From assembly GCA_013373595.1 (NCBI GenBank), contig JABXHO010000044.1, positions 19,948 through 83,947 on the forward strand: DNA of 64,000 nt, written 5' to 3'. This document shows, piece by piece, positions 53,701 through 62,108 of this stretch; position 1 is the stretch's first letter; each line of letters begins with the position of its first letter. The position numbers were made by a program, and so were the translations under genes. The notes under the pieces were generated by a model. That model worked only from the letters and a program-made list of their open reading frames with translations. It had not been told where the DNA came from and ran no database searches. The stretch is from Flavobacteriales bacterium (GTDB taxonomy: Bacteria > Bacteroidota > Bacteroidia > Flavobacteriales_D > Crocinitomicaceae).

Positions 53701-55088
53701 GTGCGTTAATGACGGTTCGAAATGTGAATGGAACATACTCGATCACAGACGGAACATTGCTTCCAGGATACAACCAACGTGCAGGAGTTCTCGGATTCGA
53801 TCCAGGAAACAAGGCTGGGATCGGTGGATTCGTATTCGGTCAGCAACAATTCAACGTGTGGGGACAAGAAACGGGGTACAACATCGCATCACGATTAGCA
53901 TCCAATAACTTAAACGATACGTATATCGTTCACAATGCGAACTTGAATCAGCAATACACGATTACACACAACGAAAACATCAACCTTCGAGCGACCTTAG
54001 AACCATTCAAGGATGTGTCGATCGAGTTGACAGCAAATCGAGTGTACAGCAGAAACTCTAGTGAGTTCTATCGCTTCAATGATTCAACATCAGCGTTTGA
54101 GAGCCAAAGTAAAGTGGAAATCGCCACGTTGACGTACTCAAATGTATCGATCGGGTCTGCGTTTGCCATGCTCGGAAAAGAGTACCAGTCGTCGGTGTTC
54201 CAGAACTTGTTGGACAACCGTCAGGCGGTGTCAGAATTACTCGGTCAAGAGAACGGAAATTCTAACTTGTTGACTTCTGGATACTACGACGGTTACAGTA
54301 GAACACAACAAGAAGTAGTACTTGGAGCCTTCTTAACATCGTATACAAACCGTGGAATCAACGAGAAGAACATCAACCCAGTAAGAAACTTGCCATTACC
54401 AAACTGGTCGATTAACTACAACGGATTGAAGAACTTTAAGTTCATGAAAGATGTGTTGAAGAACTTCGTTATGCGTCATGGATACAGTTCTTCGGTAAGT
54501 GTATCAGGAATTCAAACAAACCTGAATGCAGAATTCGATGCGAATGGAGATGCAACGGCACGTGACTTGAATAGCAACTTTATTGCTCAGAATCAGATTC
54601 AAAATGTGACGGTAACAGAGCGTTTCTCTCCATTGATTGGACTAGATGCTACATGGAACATCAAAGACCAAGGATTGATTACGAAATTTGAGTTCAAAAA
54701 GGATCGTAGCGCAGCACTTTCATTGAACAACAATCAGGTAACGGAAATTCTCGGTAGCGAGTGGGTTATTGGAACAGGGTATAAGTTCTCGAAAGTGAAA
54801 CTTCCAATCGAGAAAGTACCAGCGAGTCCGGTGAATGTTCGTGTGGATATTTCCTTCCGTGATAACTTAACGGTAATTCGCAATATCGACGAGAACAGCA
54901 ACCAGGCAACGGCAGGACAGCGTGTGATTTCAATCAAGTCGTCTGCAGATTACAATTTGTCGAAATACCTCGTGGTTCAGTTCTACTATGATCATACATT
55001 GAACACACCGAAAATCGCTACGTCTTACCCTACGGGTAACATGAGTACAGGTCTTCGTCTTCGATTTAACTTAGCAGGAGTTCAATAA
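47787..55088 (+). CDS. sprA: T9SS outer-membrane translocon protein SprA
   Basis: A 2433-residue protein forming the giant single-chain beta-barrel pore of the type IX secretion system (SprA/Sov family). ATG 47787 begins the signal peptide 'MKYVGLLLLFCLTFGSVWAQ'; TTG 47766 is seven residues upstream. N-terminal 'NDPDTNLIWPLNPTYDPTQ', then 'FPIKVGNKVFENFFGSDQITI', repeated barrel strands, and plug-associated regions; the C-terminus is '...MSTGLRLRFNLAG'. A Lys/Arg/Glu-rich charged stretch (~1915-1960) is present. It is preceded by maeB-ruvA, as in other Bacteroidota, and ends overlapping the GNAT gene by 1 bp. This gene directly links to the sorting-tail proteins in this window. Confidence 0.95.
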   Translation: MKYVGLLLLFCLTFGSVWAQNDPDTNLIWPLNPTYDPTQTSEQSFDLGDPNSVERTIVYDPVTGKYIFKEVIGESGLNYRNPSMMTLEEYIEYERQKALADNWKEKIDEQTAENQPFEFPIKVGNKVFENFFGSDQITIRTTGSVEISLGVNSSRYDNPILPVRQRRITRFDFQQQINLNLVGQIGTRVKLGTSYNTQAAFDFDNISTLEYTGDEDQIIQKIQLGNVAFQPPTSLIQGSQTLFGAYGQLKFGNTTVDLIGASSRGQKKEINIQGGAQAQQFEVTADNYETNRHYFLNMYHHDHYDEGMSTLPIPNTTINLTRIEVWVMNRTNETENTRNIIAFADLGEAKQENCQGDPGGYSASELPDNNANDLYDWAANQPLVRGFNNSVQALGSQFAAPGPFQQAVHYEKVENARKLNDSEFSYSAQLGFVSLNMPLNNDEVLAVAYEYTYRGETYQVGEFSTDGISGQEALMVKLLKPTITNPKNAVWDLMMKNVYSIGAYQVDQEGFRLNILYNNPLTSVNVPFLPVSDLVGGNPPFQSNLDDKQLVTVLEMDRLNQNNQLFSDGVFDFVPIDFNGNRAESAGTINRRNGRIYFSTVEPFGKTLADKLLGDGVPSTIVDQYAYTELYDSTKTAAQQIPAKNRFSFFGEYKSSISSDIPLNALNVPEGAVTVTAGGILLTEGQDYTVDYNLGRVKILNEAYLSSNTPIKISIESNSVFGFQSKSLLGSRVAHRFSDKLNVGATWMRMMERPVTQKVDIGSEPYKNNIIGFDLQYRTDVPLLTKLVDLLPVISTKERSTFSFKGEFAHLIPGSPRAINKEGTSYIDDFEGAQSAIDLRSATAWHLASVPKGQPDLFPEANNLDLSAGFKRGRSSWYVVDPLFAQGTNITPQHIKDDPTLISDSRVRLVSQTEIWPNQQLALGTIGNIPILDLAYYPKERGMYNYDTTSVDQDGLFTDPQNRWAGIMRALTTNDFELTNIEYIQFWMLDPFNEDAEAVDPTSNHSGGDMYFNLGNISEDVLPDSRRSFENGLPPFDNSSQDNVDETTWARISTLQQTVNAFDNDPAARVNQDVGYDGWSNAEERLFYSSYVNWVQNSTTLSAAAKARMLADPSSDDYRYYRDDVYDQLEANILERYKKFRGLEGNSPTIEMSDTMNAEGYPTQATNQPDMEEFNNNNTLDETESYFQYRVSLRPNDLQEGQNYITNIQTVKNGTKTERWLQFKVPIRDFEKRVNGIQDFRTIRFMRIFLKDFNEEVVVRFARLEFIRGEWRQYLETLVEPGEGVTTDPNLTTFNIGAVNVEENDQREPIKYEIPPGISREIDPSQTFQRQLNEQSLTLEVCNLQDGDARAAYKNVQFDVRTYKKLKMFAHAERVKDQSALNDDDLTLFVRMGTDFVDNYYEYEMPLKLTDFGAKLPEDIWPEENNVEITFQDFLNLKKSRNEAGISNLIEYTTIDPANSTRVLKVKGSPNLQGMKTIMIGIRNPHINKDTPWQDDGLAKCVNAWINELRLTDFVSEGGSAATAQMQVQFADFANLNMSANYSGINWGSVDSRVQERQRNQQMNFDMNTTVQLGQFFGKKARVQLPLFYSYSIGVVNPEFDPFNPDIRLSDYDDANLRRERAKLGQDYTERRAYNFTNVRKELKAGADNHFWRISNWALSYAYSEDLHRDFNTNYDRTKRWTSSLNYNYSFKAKPIMPFKKVKFMQKSKWWAIVRDMNFYLTPKNVSFGTDVMRNYNERQVRNNLIPAGSDPDDFRIAPVYLKQFNWNRTYALAYDITKKLKFTFDANSRSMFEEGDGAVEQSSFRDTIGSQLMTFGRAMDYSHNFTFKYTLPLNQFPATDWISANATWKGSYNWQRGPLAQPDFGNVIQNSRDINMTAQLNFTSLYNKVKFFKKVNNDGRNPRGRASARDRNGDRRGGSKKKPEAEEEEDPNLTEKQKERKKRREERKKLREEREKARGGKVHPVAGFLARALMTVRNVNGTYSITDGTLLPGYNQRAGVLGFDPGNKAGIGGFVFGQQQFNVWGQETGYNIASRLASNNLNDTYIVHNANLNQQYTITHNENINLRATLEPFKDVSIELTANRVYSRNSSEFYRFNDSTSAFESQSKVEIATLTYSNVSIGSAFAMLGKEYQSSVFQNLLDNRQAVSELLGQENGNSNLLTSGYYDGYSRTQQEVVLGAFLTSYTNRGINEKNINPVRNLPLPNWSINYNGLKNFKFMKDVLKNFVMRHGYSSSVSVSGIQTNLNAEFDANGDATARDLNSNFIAQNQIQNVTVTERFSPLIGLDATWNIKDQGLITKFEFKKDRSAALSLNNNQVTEILGSEWVIGTGYKFSKVKLPIEKVPASPVNVRVDISFRDNLTVIRNIDENSNQATAGQRVISIKSSADYNLSKYLVVQFYYDHTLNTPKIATSYPTGNMSTGLRLRFNLAGVQ

Positions 55089-55537
55089 TGAGTTGTACTA
55101 TTCGACCAGCAGTTCGCGGTGATGAGTTTGTTTTGATCGATCTCATCAAGGGCTTGGCGAAATATGAGAAAGAGCCATTGGAGGCCGTAGAAAATACTCC
55201 CGAGAAATTGGGAGCAGATCTATTCGATTCCAAGTTGTGCGAAGCGATTATCGCAGAAAAAGATGGGGAAGTAATCGGCTTTTCGATTTACTATACTTCA
55301 TACTCGACGTGGAAAGGACCTTGTATGTACCTAGAGGACTTGTATGTGATTCCTGAAGCACGCGGAACAGGTGCGGGCGGAAAACTGTTCGATCGAATTG
55401 TGGAAATTGCACGAGAACGAAACTATGCGCGAATGGACTGGCAAGTGTTGGACTGGAACACTCCAGCGATCGAGTTCTACAAAAAACGGGGAGCTACCAT
55501 CGATGAAGAGTGGTTCAATGGTCGACTGTTCTTTTGA
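55088..55537 (+). CDS. GNAT-family N-acetyltransferase (SSAT-like)
   Basis: A 149-residue acetyl-CoA-dependent acyltransferase. The GNAT fold shows 'GFSIYYTSYSTWKGPCMYLEDLYVIPEARGTGAGGKLF' as strands 4-5 and the acetyl-CoA pyrophosphate loop (R-G-x-G-x-G-like), and 'WQVLDWNTPAIEFYKKRGA' near the end. This pattern resembles diamine/spermidine or thialysine acetyltransferases; the substrate is not determined. Its ATG overlaps the sprA stop (TAATG), suggesting translational coupling, although the functional link to secretion is unknown. Confidence 0.88.
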   Translation: MSCTIRPAVRGDEFVLIDLIKGLAKYEKEPLEAVENTPEKLGADLFDSKLCEAIIAEKDGEVIGFSIYYTSYSTWKGPCMYLEDLYVIPEARGTGAGGKLFDRIVEIARERNYARMDWQVLDWNTPAIEFYKKRGATIDEEWFNGRLFF

Positions 55538-55584
55538 TAATTCTCGCACGACCTTCTGTCAAACACGTATCATTTTTCAAGTAA

Positions 55585-55722
55585 GATCCTGTATCCATTC
55601 TACCTAGAAATCAGAATGAAAATACTAACTTAGGAACGGATATTGAATTATCGAACCTAAGCAAAGGGTTTTACTACTGCAACTTAGACGAAAACCCGTC
55701 TGCAAGAAAATTGAAAAAATGA
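55585..55722 (+). pseudogene. Probable remnant of a T9SS sorting domain
   Basis: A 45-codon open stretch with no start codon of its own, ending at TGA 55722, reads '...IELSNLSKGFYYCNL...ARKLKK'. This resembles the last strands of a type A sorting tail (hydrophobic-L-x-x-G-x-Y-hydrophobic, then a basic end). An in-frame stop lies immediately upstream. It is the only notable content of the gap between the GNAT and TPR genes, and overlaps the start of the latter by 4 bp. Could be chance. Confidence 0.4.
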
Positions 55723-56789
55723 ACTACATGAATCGTTTGAAGACATCCGCGCTTCTCACTTTTGTTTTGCTGATATCGGGAGCATCTTTCGCTCAAGATA
55801 CCATTGTACAAGCAACGATATTAGACTCCGCTCAAATTCAAGCTGATAAACTTTACAACAGCGGAATCAGCTTCTATCAAAAGAAAGAATACAAATCGGC
55901 TATTGATGAATTCTCAAAATCGCTGGAATTGCGAGAAGATTTTGAACCCGCTTACTTCAATCGTGCGGTGTGTAAATATGAAAATGGAGATTTATCAGGT
56001 GCCATTACCGACTTCGACAAGGCGATTTCTTTGGACGAAGCAAATCCCGAATCGTGGTACCTCCGCGGACAAGCCAAGTATAAATCGGGAGATTCACAGG
56101 CGGCAACATCCGATTTCGATCAAGCAACGAACTTGAAACCCGATCATGCACAAGCGTATTATTACAAAGGCGTAATCAAATTTGAAGCACAAGATTATCC
56201 AGGAGCCATTGATGATTTCACTAAAGCAACCAATGCTGATAAACGACATGCATATGCCTACAACGATCGCGGTAGTGCAAAACGACAACTCGGAGATATC
56301 GACGGTGCTATTATCGATTACAAAAAGGCACTCATGATTGACAACAATATGGCGTTTACGCACAACAACCTGGGAAGTGCCCAACGCAAAAAGGGAGATC
56401 TTAAAAACGCAATTGTGTCGTATTCAAAAGCCATTTCCTTGGATAGCGATTACTACATCGCCTACAACAATAGAGGAAGTGCCTACTTCGACGCAGGAGA
56501 CTTCGATGAAGCAATTGATGACTTTTCAAAAGCAATTGAGTTGAAGCCAGACTATGCCTTCGCGTACAATAACAGAGCGGGAGCGAAATTCAAGAAAGAA
56601 GATTACAAAGGATGTATTGCCGATTGCGACAAAGCGATTGAACTCGACAAGAACTATGCGTATGCATATCAAAACAGAGGAAGTGCAAAAGAATTGATGC
56701 GCGACGAGGCTGGAGCTTGCGCCGATTGGAAGAAAGCTGTTGAGCTTGGAGCAGAAGGTGCTCAATCATTCGTAGGAATTTGTAAGTAA
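55719..56789 (+). CDS. Secreted/periplasmic TPR-repeat protein
   Basis: A 356-residue protein with a signal peptide (1-26, ending 'GASFAQ') and about nine tetratricopeptide repeats of ~34 residues ('AYFNRAVCKYENGDLSGAITDFDKAISLD', 'AYYYKGVIKFEAQDYPGAIDDFTKA' types) covering ~42-345. It ends in a short helical cap. TPR solenoids mediate protein-protein contacts. The gene lies 16 bp upstream of the OmpA/propeller gene, so the two are likely cotranscribed and may work together in the periplasm. Partner unknown; a T9SS link is inferred from position. Confidence 0.85.
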   Translation: MNYMNRLKTSALLTFVLLISGASFAQDTIVQATILDSAQIQADKLYNSGISFYQKKEYKSAIDEFSKSLELREDFEPAYFNRAVCKYENGDLSGAITDFDKAISLDEANPESWYLRGQAKYKSGDSQAATSDFDQATNLKPDHAQAYYYKGVIKFEAQDYPGAIDDFTKATNADKRHAYAYNDRGSAKRQLGDIDGAIIDYKKALMIDNNMAFTHNNLGSAQRKKGDLKNAIVSYSKAISLDSDYYIAYNNRGSAYFDAGDFDEAIDDFSKAIELKPDYAFAYNNRAGAKFKKEDYKGCIADCDKAIELDKNYAYAYQNRGSAKELMRDEAGACADWKKAVELGAEGAQSFVGICK

Positions 56790-56805
56790 TCATTAGAGAA
56801 AGAAA

Positions 56806-58884
56806 ATGATGATCAAAACATACACATTAATCGCAGGTTTGTTGCTCACGACATTTGCAACGCTTGCACAAGGAGTTGAATTTGATAAGAATAACTTCAA
56901 AGACGACAAGGAAGGACTCAAAGAAGCAAAGAGCAACATCAAAGAAGGAGATAAGATTTATGAACAAGGCGCAGTCTTTTTCAACGAAGCGATTCCTTAC
57001 TACGAAAAAGCGAATGCCTTCAATCCTGAAAATGCTTTGCTGAATTATAAATTAGGAGAATGCTACTTGTACTCCGTGGATAAATCCAAAGCGAAAAAGT
57101 ACTTGTTAAAAGCCTATGAGCTGCAACCGAATATTGATCCCTTGCTCAATTTTTATTTAGGGCGAGCGTATCATCTCGAAAATGAATTTGATCGCGCCAT
57201 AGATTTTTATACGAAGTATAAAGCATCCATTCAAGATATGTGGGAGCACGAAGATGTTGATTTGAAAATCAAACAATGTCAGAATGGAAAAAAGATTGTA
57301 GCGAATCCAATTCGTGTATTTATCGACAACTTGGGGCCTAACGTCAATACGAAGTATCAAGAATACGGAGCCGTAATTTCTGCAGATGAATCGGTGATTA
57401 TTTACACATCACGTCGTGAAGGATCAACAGGGGGGAAAATTGACCCTGTGTTGAATGAACCATTTGAGGATCTTTATATTTCTACCAAGAATGAGGATGG
57501 AACATGGTCTCCTGCTCAAAACATGGGAGAAAACGTGAACACCAACGATCACGACGCCGTTTCGGGAATTTCAGCCGACGGACAGAAGATCATTTTGTAT
57601 CGAGGAAGTTCGGGAATGGGAGATTTGTTCGAATGTGTCTTGGAAGGATCTGAATGGAGCAAGCCTCAAGACTTCGGGAAAAACATTAACACCAAAAACT
57701 ATCAAGAGCCGTCTGCCTGTTATTCGCCAGATGGAAATATTCTGTATTTCGTATCGGAACGCCCTGGAGGAATTGGTGGGCATGACATTTACCTATCACG
57801 CCTCGATGAAAAAGGGAAGTGGGGAGAAGCTGAAAACTTGGGACCAACGATCAACACGAAGTATAAGGAAGATGGAATTTACATGCACCCAGATGGAAAA
57901 ACATTGTATTTCGGTTCAGAAGGTCACTCCTCGATGGGAGGAATGGACATTTTTAAATCGGTGTACGATGCTCAAACAAAGACATGGAGTACACCTGTCA
58001 ATTTAGGGTATCCCGTAAACACAGCGGATGAAGATGCCTTCTTCGTGATTTCTGCGAGCGGAAGACACGGATACTACATGTCAACAGCGCATGAAGACAA
58101 CGAAGGATTGCGTGATTTGTACATGATTACTTTCCTCGGACCTGAAAAGCAAATGGTATTGAACAATGAAGACAATTTGCTCGCAAGTGCGGCTGCACCA
58201 GTGAAGGATATCGTGATTGCTCCGCAAGTAGAGGTGAAGGAAGCACAATTGACATTGTTGAAAGGAGTGATTTCGGATTATTTGACGAAAGATCTACTCG
58301 AAGCGCAAATTGAAATCGTAGACAATGGAGCCAACGAAGTGATTGCAACATTTACGTCGAACAGTAAAACGGGAAAATACCTCGTTTCATTGCCTGCGGG
58401 TAAAAACTACGGAATTGCCGTGAAGAAAGACGGTTACCTCTTCCACTCGGAAAACTTTGACATTCCAAATACGGCTGCGTTCCAAGAAGTGGAAAAGGAT
58501 GTAGAATTGAAGAAACTCTCGGTTGGGTCAAAAATTGTCCTTCGCAACATCTTCTTCGACTTGGATAAAGCAACATTGCGACCAGAATCTACTGCCGAGT
58601 TGAACCGTTTGATTGCGTTGATGAACGAAGTTCCTTCACTTAAAATTGAGTTGGGTGGACACACTGATTCCAGAGGTTCTGATTCTTACAACATGAAGCT
58701 GTCGGAGCAACGTGCAGCTGCTGTAGTTGATTACTTAACGAAAGCCGGCATCTCAGCCGATAGATTGAAATCGGCGGGTTACGGTGAAACGCAGTTGGTG
58801 AATGATTGTGGAAATGGCGTGAAATGTTCGGATGCACAGCACCAAGAAAACCGTCGTACGGAGTTCAAGGTCTTGGATGTTTAA
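56806..58884 (+). CDS. PorE-like TPR / beta-propeller / CRD / OmpA lipid-peptidoglycan anchor protein
   Basis: A 692-residue envelope protein with the domain order of the T9SS component PorE: signal (1-21), TPR region (~45-160), PD40/WD40-like propeller (~172-440, blades with 'P.G...YF.S......GG.DIY'), a carboxypeptidase-regulatory-like domain (~478-560) and a C-terminal OmpA peptidoglycan-binding domain (~570-692; 'NIFFDLDKATLRPES', 'GGHTDSRGSDSYNMKLSEQRA', 'YGETQ'). Paralogs with this architecture are common in Flavobacteriia, so orthology to PorE is plausible, not proven. Two adjacent ATG codons open it; the first is used. It overlaps the convergent WG-repeat gene by 4 bp at the stops. Confidence 0.85.
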   Translation: MMIKTYTLIAGLLLTTFATLAQGVEFDKNNFKDDKEGLKEAKSNIKEGDKIYEQGAVFFNEAIPYYEKANAFNPENALLNYKLGECYLYSVDKSKAKKYLLKAYELQPNIDPLLNFYLGRAYHLENEFDRAIDFYTKYKASIQDMWEHEDVDLKIKQCQNGKKIVANPIRVFIDNLGPNVNTKYQEYGAVISADESVIIYTSRREGSTGGKIDPVLNEPFEDLYISTKNEDGTWSPAQNMGENVNTNDHDAVSGISADGQKIILYRGSSGMGDLFECVLEGSEWSKPQDFGKNINTKNYQEPSACYSPDGNILYFVSERPGGIGGHDIYLSRLDEKGKWGEAENLGPTINTKYKEDGIYMHPDGKTLYFGSEGHSSMGGMDIFKSVYDAQTKTWSTPVNLGYPVNTADEDAFFVISASGRHGYYMSTAHEDNEGLRDLYMITFLGPEKQMVLNNEDNLLASAAAPVKDIVIAPQVEVKEAQLTLLKGVISDYLTKDLLEAQIEIVDNGANEVIATFTSNSKTGKYLVSLPAGKNYGIAVKKDGYLFHSENFDIPNTAAFQEVEKDVELKKLSVGSKIVLRNIFFDLDKATLRPESTAELNRLIALMNEVPSLKIELGGHTDSRGSDSYNMKLSEQRAAAVVDYLTKAGISADRLKSAGYGETQLVNDCGNGVKCSDAQHQENRRTEFKVLDV

Positions 58885-61800
58885 TGGATGAATTCTTCTG
58901 GGTGTTTTAGGAAACTTCGCAAGGGTTCGTAAGGAATGACAATGCGATATGATCCATAATCGCCTGGAAAAAACACAATACCATCAACGGTTAAAACAAA
59001 GTCGTTTTTCGCTTTCATCAGTAGGTCATTCAAATTGACACAGCTAATGCCATACGTTTGTCGCTCATTGATGAAGTCAGTAATGAGGCTGTCGAGATGC
59101 GGTGTATATTGAGCTGAATTGAACAAGGCATCTAAGTTGATTTTCTGGAGTTGTCCGTTGAACCATCCGTAATTGTAATACTGAGTGCTTTCTCGCCTTT
59201 TGTAATCACGAATGCCCCACTTTTGACTACTTGAGTAGAGTCTACAGGCATAATACGACTTACTCATGAAAGAAGGAGACTCATACTTTTTTCGATCGGT
59301 ATCGTTGAGCGTGTGAATGTATTTCGGATCGCTATAATGCTCAATTCCTAGCGGCATCACGTCGTTATTCGTTGTTTCAAAACGGGAACCTTCCAGAATG
59401 ATGCGATTATTGATGTTTCTCGCCTCTTCTTCATTCGTTTTCGACACAATCGGAAATTGATTCACCTGTTCTTTTTTCGTATCGTACAGCAACTTCGCCA
59501 AATCGTATGTTGAAAGCAAGGTCTGTTCATCTGTCGGTGCGATAAGCTCTTCGTTATTCTGATCAATTACACCAATGAGTCGATCCTGAAATACCAACCG
59601 TCCTTTCGGATAAAACCGCGTTGAGATGCTTGTGTATGCTTCTGAGGCCATCGTATGGTTGGATCTCGAAATAATCCATTGATTGTTTTTCCGAAGGAAA
59701 AGAGCCTGCTTAAAGTAGGAGATGTAATCGTATTCAGCAGGGATCAGCAATTCGAGGGAGGACGATATCACGCCCATTTTCCCATTGATGCGAACCACAT
59801 TTGTTGATCCCATTTTGGAAATAGCATGATCGAGCGTCAGATCCGAAACCAGATTTCCATTTCCAGTGTACAATTGCCAGTTCGAATTCGTCTTGATCCG
59901 TCGGATACTGTACTTGGCTTTTTGTTGAATTCCCTTGATAGGAACGATTCCCTGCACAAGAAGAGGAATATTCCATTGAGCCGTTTGCGCGTTGAATATC
60001 CCTTGTCGTCCATCTCGTAGAGTGCAATGAAATCGATAATCTCCAATGAATTGACATTTATCCACGAGGTCTAGGTGCAACAGAACACCACCATCGAGTG
60101 ATAGGATTGTGACTTCATCGGCTTTCTCGGCAAGAAAACACTGACCGATTTTTCGCACACTTGTGCCTTCTGGTGATACAATGGAACCCGATCGGTCGAT
60201 CAAGGCATCAAATTGGAAATGAAGCTTGTTTTTGAATTCGTAACGCGTGGAGTCCGTCGGTAGAAACTTCCCGTCAACCAACTCGAGCAATTGTTGATTG
60301 CGAAAGGCAAAAAGCGGATAGTAGTTTACACCCGTTTTGGAGAATTGAGTGGACCAATCTGAATTCAATGCGTTGTATTGAAAAGCACGTGAGCAACTAT
60401 CTAGAACGACGTCGTAATTCGCATTGAGAATCGAGGTGTACGTTCCACTTTTCGCAGCGTAGTAGCCTTCACAGAGCGGATAAATTTGGTTGAAGTTCAA
60501 GGAGCGAATGAGTTCACCGTTCATTGTATAGTACGCAAGAGATGTGTCATTGGACAGTTCGAAGTAATCGGGTGTTTTTAGATAGCGTAAACGTTTATGA
60601 GGAAGTTCCTTGAGTACGACGCGTGCCTTCGTATAGATTTGTGGAATTACTTCGTCTCCACGGGCATTGAAACCTCCTAAGAGACCTGCTTGATTTTCCA
60701 GAATCTGAATCGATAAATCAAAAGGGACTTCTTCCTCTTCGAGTTCTTCCATGACCATAGAAAACTCTTGGTCTAAGCTGTTTACTTTTTCTAGTTGCGA
60801 ATTGTAAATGGTTATTTTTCCGTTGGATGATGTCCAGCAAAACGATTCGTCACCCAAGTTCAAGCGCATCAACCATCCAGATTCTTCGGAAGTATAACGT
60901 CCGCTTCCATAATGAAACAACAAACTGTTGTGCTCAACAGGCCGTTTTGAGTTGGCCCAAACCATCACGATGCTATCGTTTGTACTCAGCGTTTCTTCTT
61001 CGGGATACCAGTCCTTTTTCCCTTTTCCGATCGAATTTCCGTTGGAGTCAATCACTGTCCAGTTTCCGTTTTTATGCACACCAATTGCCTTTCCTCCAAA
61101 CGGTCTGATTTGATGAAAACTTTCGGAATGCTCTCCCGTCGAGAGGTTCCAAAATATATACTTTTTCTCGGCGTAGGACAAAGCGGTTGGGAGTTGACTT
61201 CGTTGATCGTAGCGTTCTATTTCTGTAAGATTGATCCATTCGTATTCGAGAGGAATAATCTGTTTTCCACCAATTCCGTAAAGTCCAGTTAAGTCATTTT
61301 TTGCGACTTCTATATACAGTTGATCCTCTTTGAAGTAGTTGCCAGTTCCCTTCACCCATACACGTTCAAATTCGAAAGGAAGAATGGGAGTAAAATCTTC
61401 TTTGAGAAGACCGAAAAGGCCATTTTGTTGAGCGGTATAAAACGAGTTAAAAAGTATCGTGTCCGTGGTGTAATCTCGGATTTGGCGATAGGAAATCTCT
61501 TCGTACTTAAAAGGGACAAAGGGGTTGAGAGAGCTATCCAAGAGGGCAACTTTTCCAAAGGAATCATATACTTTTAACCATTTTTCGTAGGGCTGAATGT
61601 TGGTGTAAACGCTCGGCAGTAGCGCTTTTCCTTCTAAATCGATTAGTCCGTATCGCCCTTGTTTGACTTTGATTAACCAATTGGAAGGGAGGTAGCGGTT
61701 GGAGTGTTCATAACATGGGTGAATGGTATCGTATTCGGGCTTCAATAGGTATTCTCCTTTTTCATTCAGAACGCCATATCTTCCTGCTTCTTCTACAATC

Positions 61801-62009
61801 CAACAATAGCCAAGGACATTGTTTGGGTGGGATCGAACAACATGGACATGGGTGAATTTTGCTTCGTGAATGGTATCGCCTTTTTTATTCCGAAAGCCCG
61901 TGTAGCATTGTCGATAATCTTCAAATGGATAAATCTGGTCGACTTGAGAAAAAGCCTCAAACGATAAAATCTGGGCACAGATACTGGCAAAAAGTAGGAT
62001 TGTTTTCAT
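58881..62009 (-). CDS. Large secreted WG-repeat protein
   Basis: A 1042-residue protein with a signal peptide (1-21, 'FEAFSQ') and ten or more degenerate WG repeats of ~50 residues ('GRYGVLNEKGEYLLKPEYDTI', 'GRYGLIDLEGKALLPSVYTNI' types). The C-terminal ~170 residues differ and hold 'YYACRLYSSSQKWGIRDYKRR'. WG repeats form beta-rich modules of unknown role, often in surface proteins. No sorting tail is present. It is convergent with the PorE-like gene, overlapping it at the stop codons. Confidence 0.8.
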   Translation of the reverse strand: MKTILLFASICAQILSFEAFSQVDQIYPFEDYRQCYTGFRNKKGDTIHEAKFTHVHVVRSHPNNVLGYCWIVEEAGRYGVLNEKGEYLLKPEYDTIHPCYEHSNRYLPSNWLIKVKQGRYGLIDLEGKALLPSVYTNIQPYEKWLKVYDSFGKVALLDSSLNPFVPFKYEEISYRQIRDYTTDTILFNSFYTAQQNGLFGLLKEDFTPILPFEFERVWVKGTGNYFKEDQLYIEVAKNDLTGLYGIGGKQIIPLEYEWINLTEIERYDQRSQLPTALSYAEKKYIFWNLSTGEHSESFHQIRPFGGKAIGVHKNGNWTVIDSNGNSIGKGKKDWYPEEETLSTNDSIVMVWANSKRPVEHNSLLFHYGSGRYTSEESGWLMRLNLGDESFCWTSSNGKITIYNSQLEKVNSLDQEFSMVMEELEEEEVPFDLSIQILENQAGLLGGFNARGDEVIPQIYTKARVVLKELPHKRLRYLKTPDYFELSNDTSLAYYTMNGELIRSLNFNQIYPLCEGYYAAKSGTYTSILNANYDVVLDSCSRAFQYNALNSDWSTQFSKTGVNYYPLFAFRNQQLLELVDGKFLPTDSTRYEFKNKLHFQFDALIDRSGSIVSPEGTSVRKIGQCFLAEKADEVTILSLDGGVLLHLDLVDKCQFIGDYRFHCTLRDGRQGIFNAQTAQWNIPLLVQGIVPIKGIQQKAKYSIRRIKTNSNWQLYTGNGNLVSDLTLDHAISKMGSTNVVRINGKMGVISSSLELLIPAEYDYISYFKQALFLRKNNQWIISRSNHTMASEAYTSISTRFYPKGRLVFQDRLIGVIDQNNEELIAPTDEQTLLSTYDLAKLLYDTKKEQVNQFPIVSKTNEEEARNINNRIILEGSRFETTNNDVMPLGIEHYSDPKYIHTLNDTDRKKYESPSFMSKSYYACRLYSSSQKWGIRDYKRRESTQYYNYGWFNGQLQKINLDALFNSAQYTPHLDSLITDFINERQTYGISCVNLNDLLMKAKNDFVLTVDGIVFFPGDYGSYRIVIPYEPLRSFLKHPEEFIH

Positions 62010-62108
62010 AAAGCACTACCATAACAATGCTTGTTGTTTTTGTTACAGGAGGAAGTTGTTGAGAATGTATTAATTTCATCGAGTGGACTTAAATAAAACA
62101 ACGATAGA

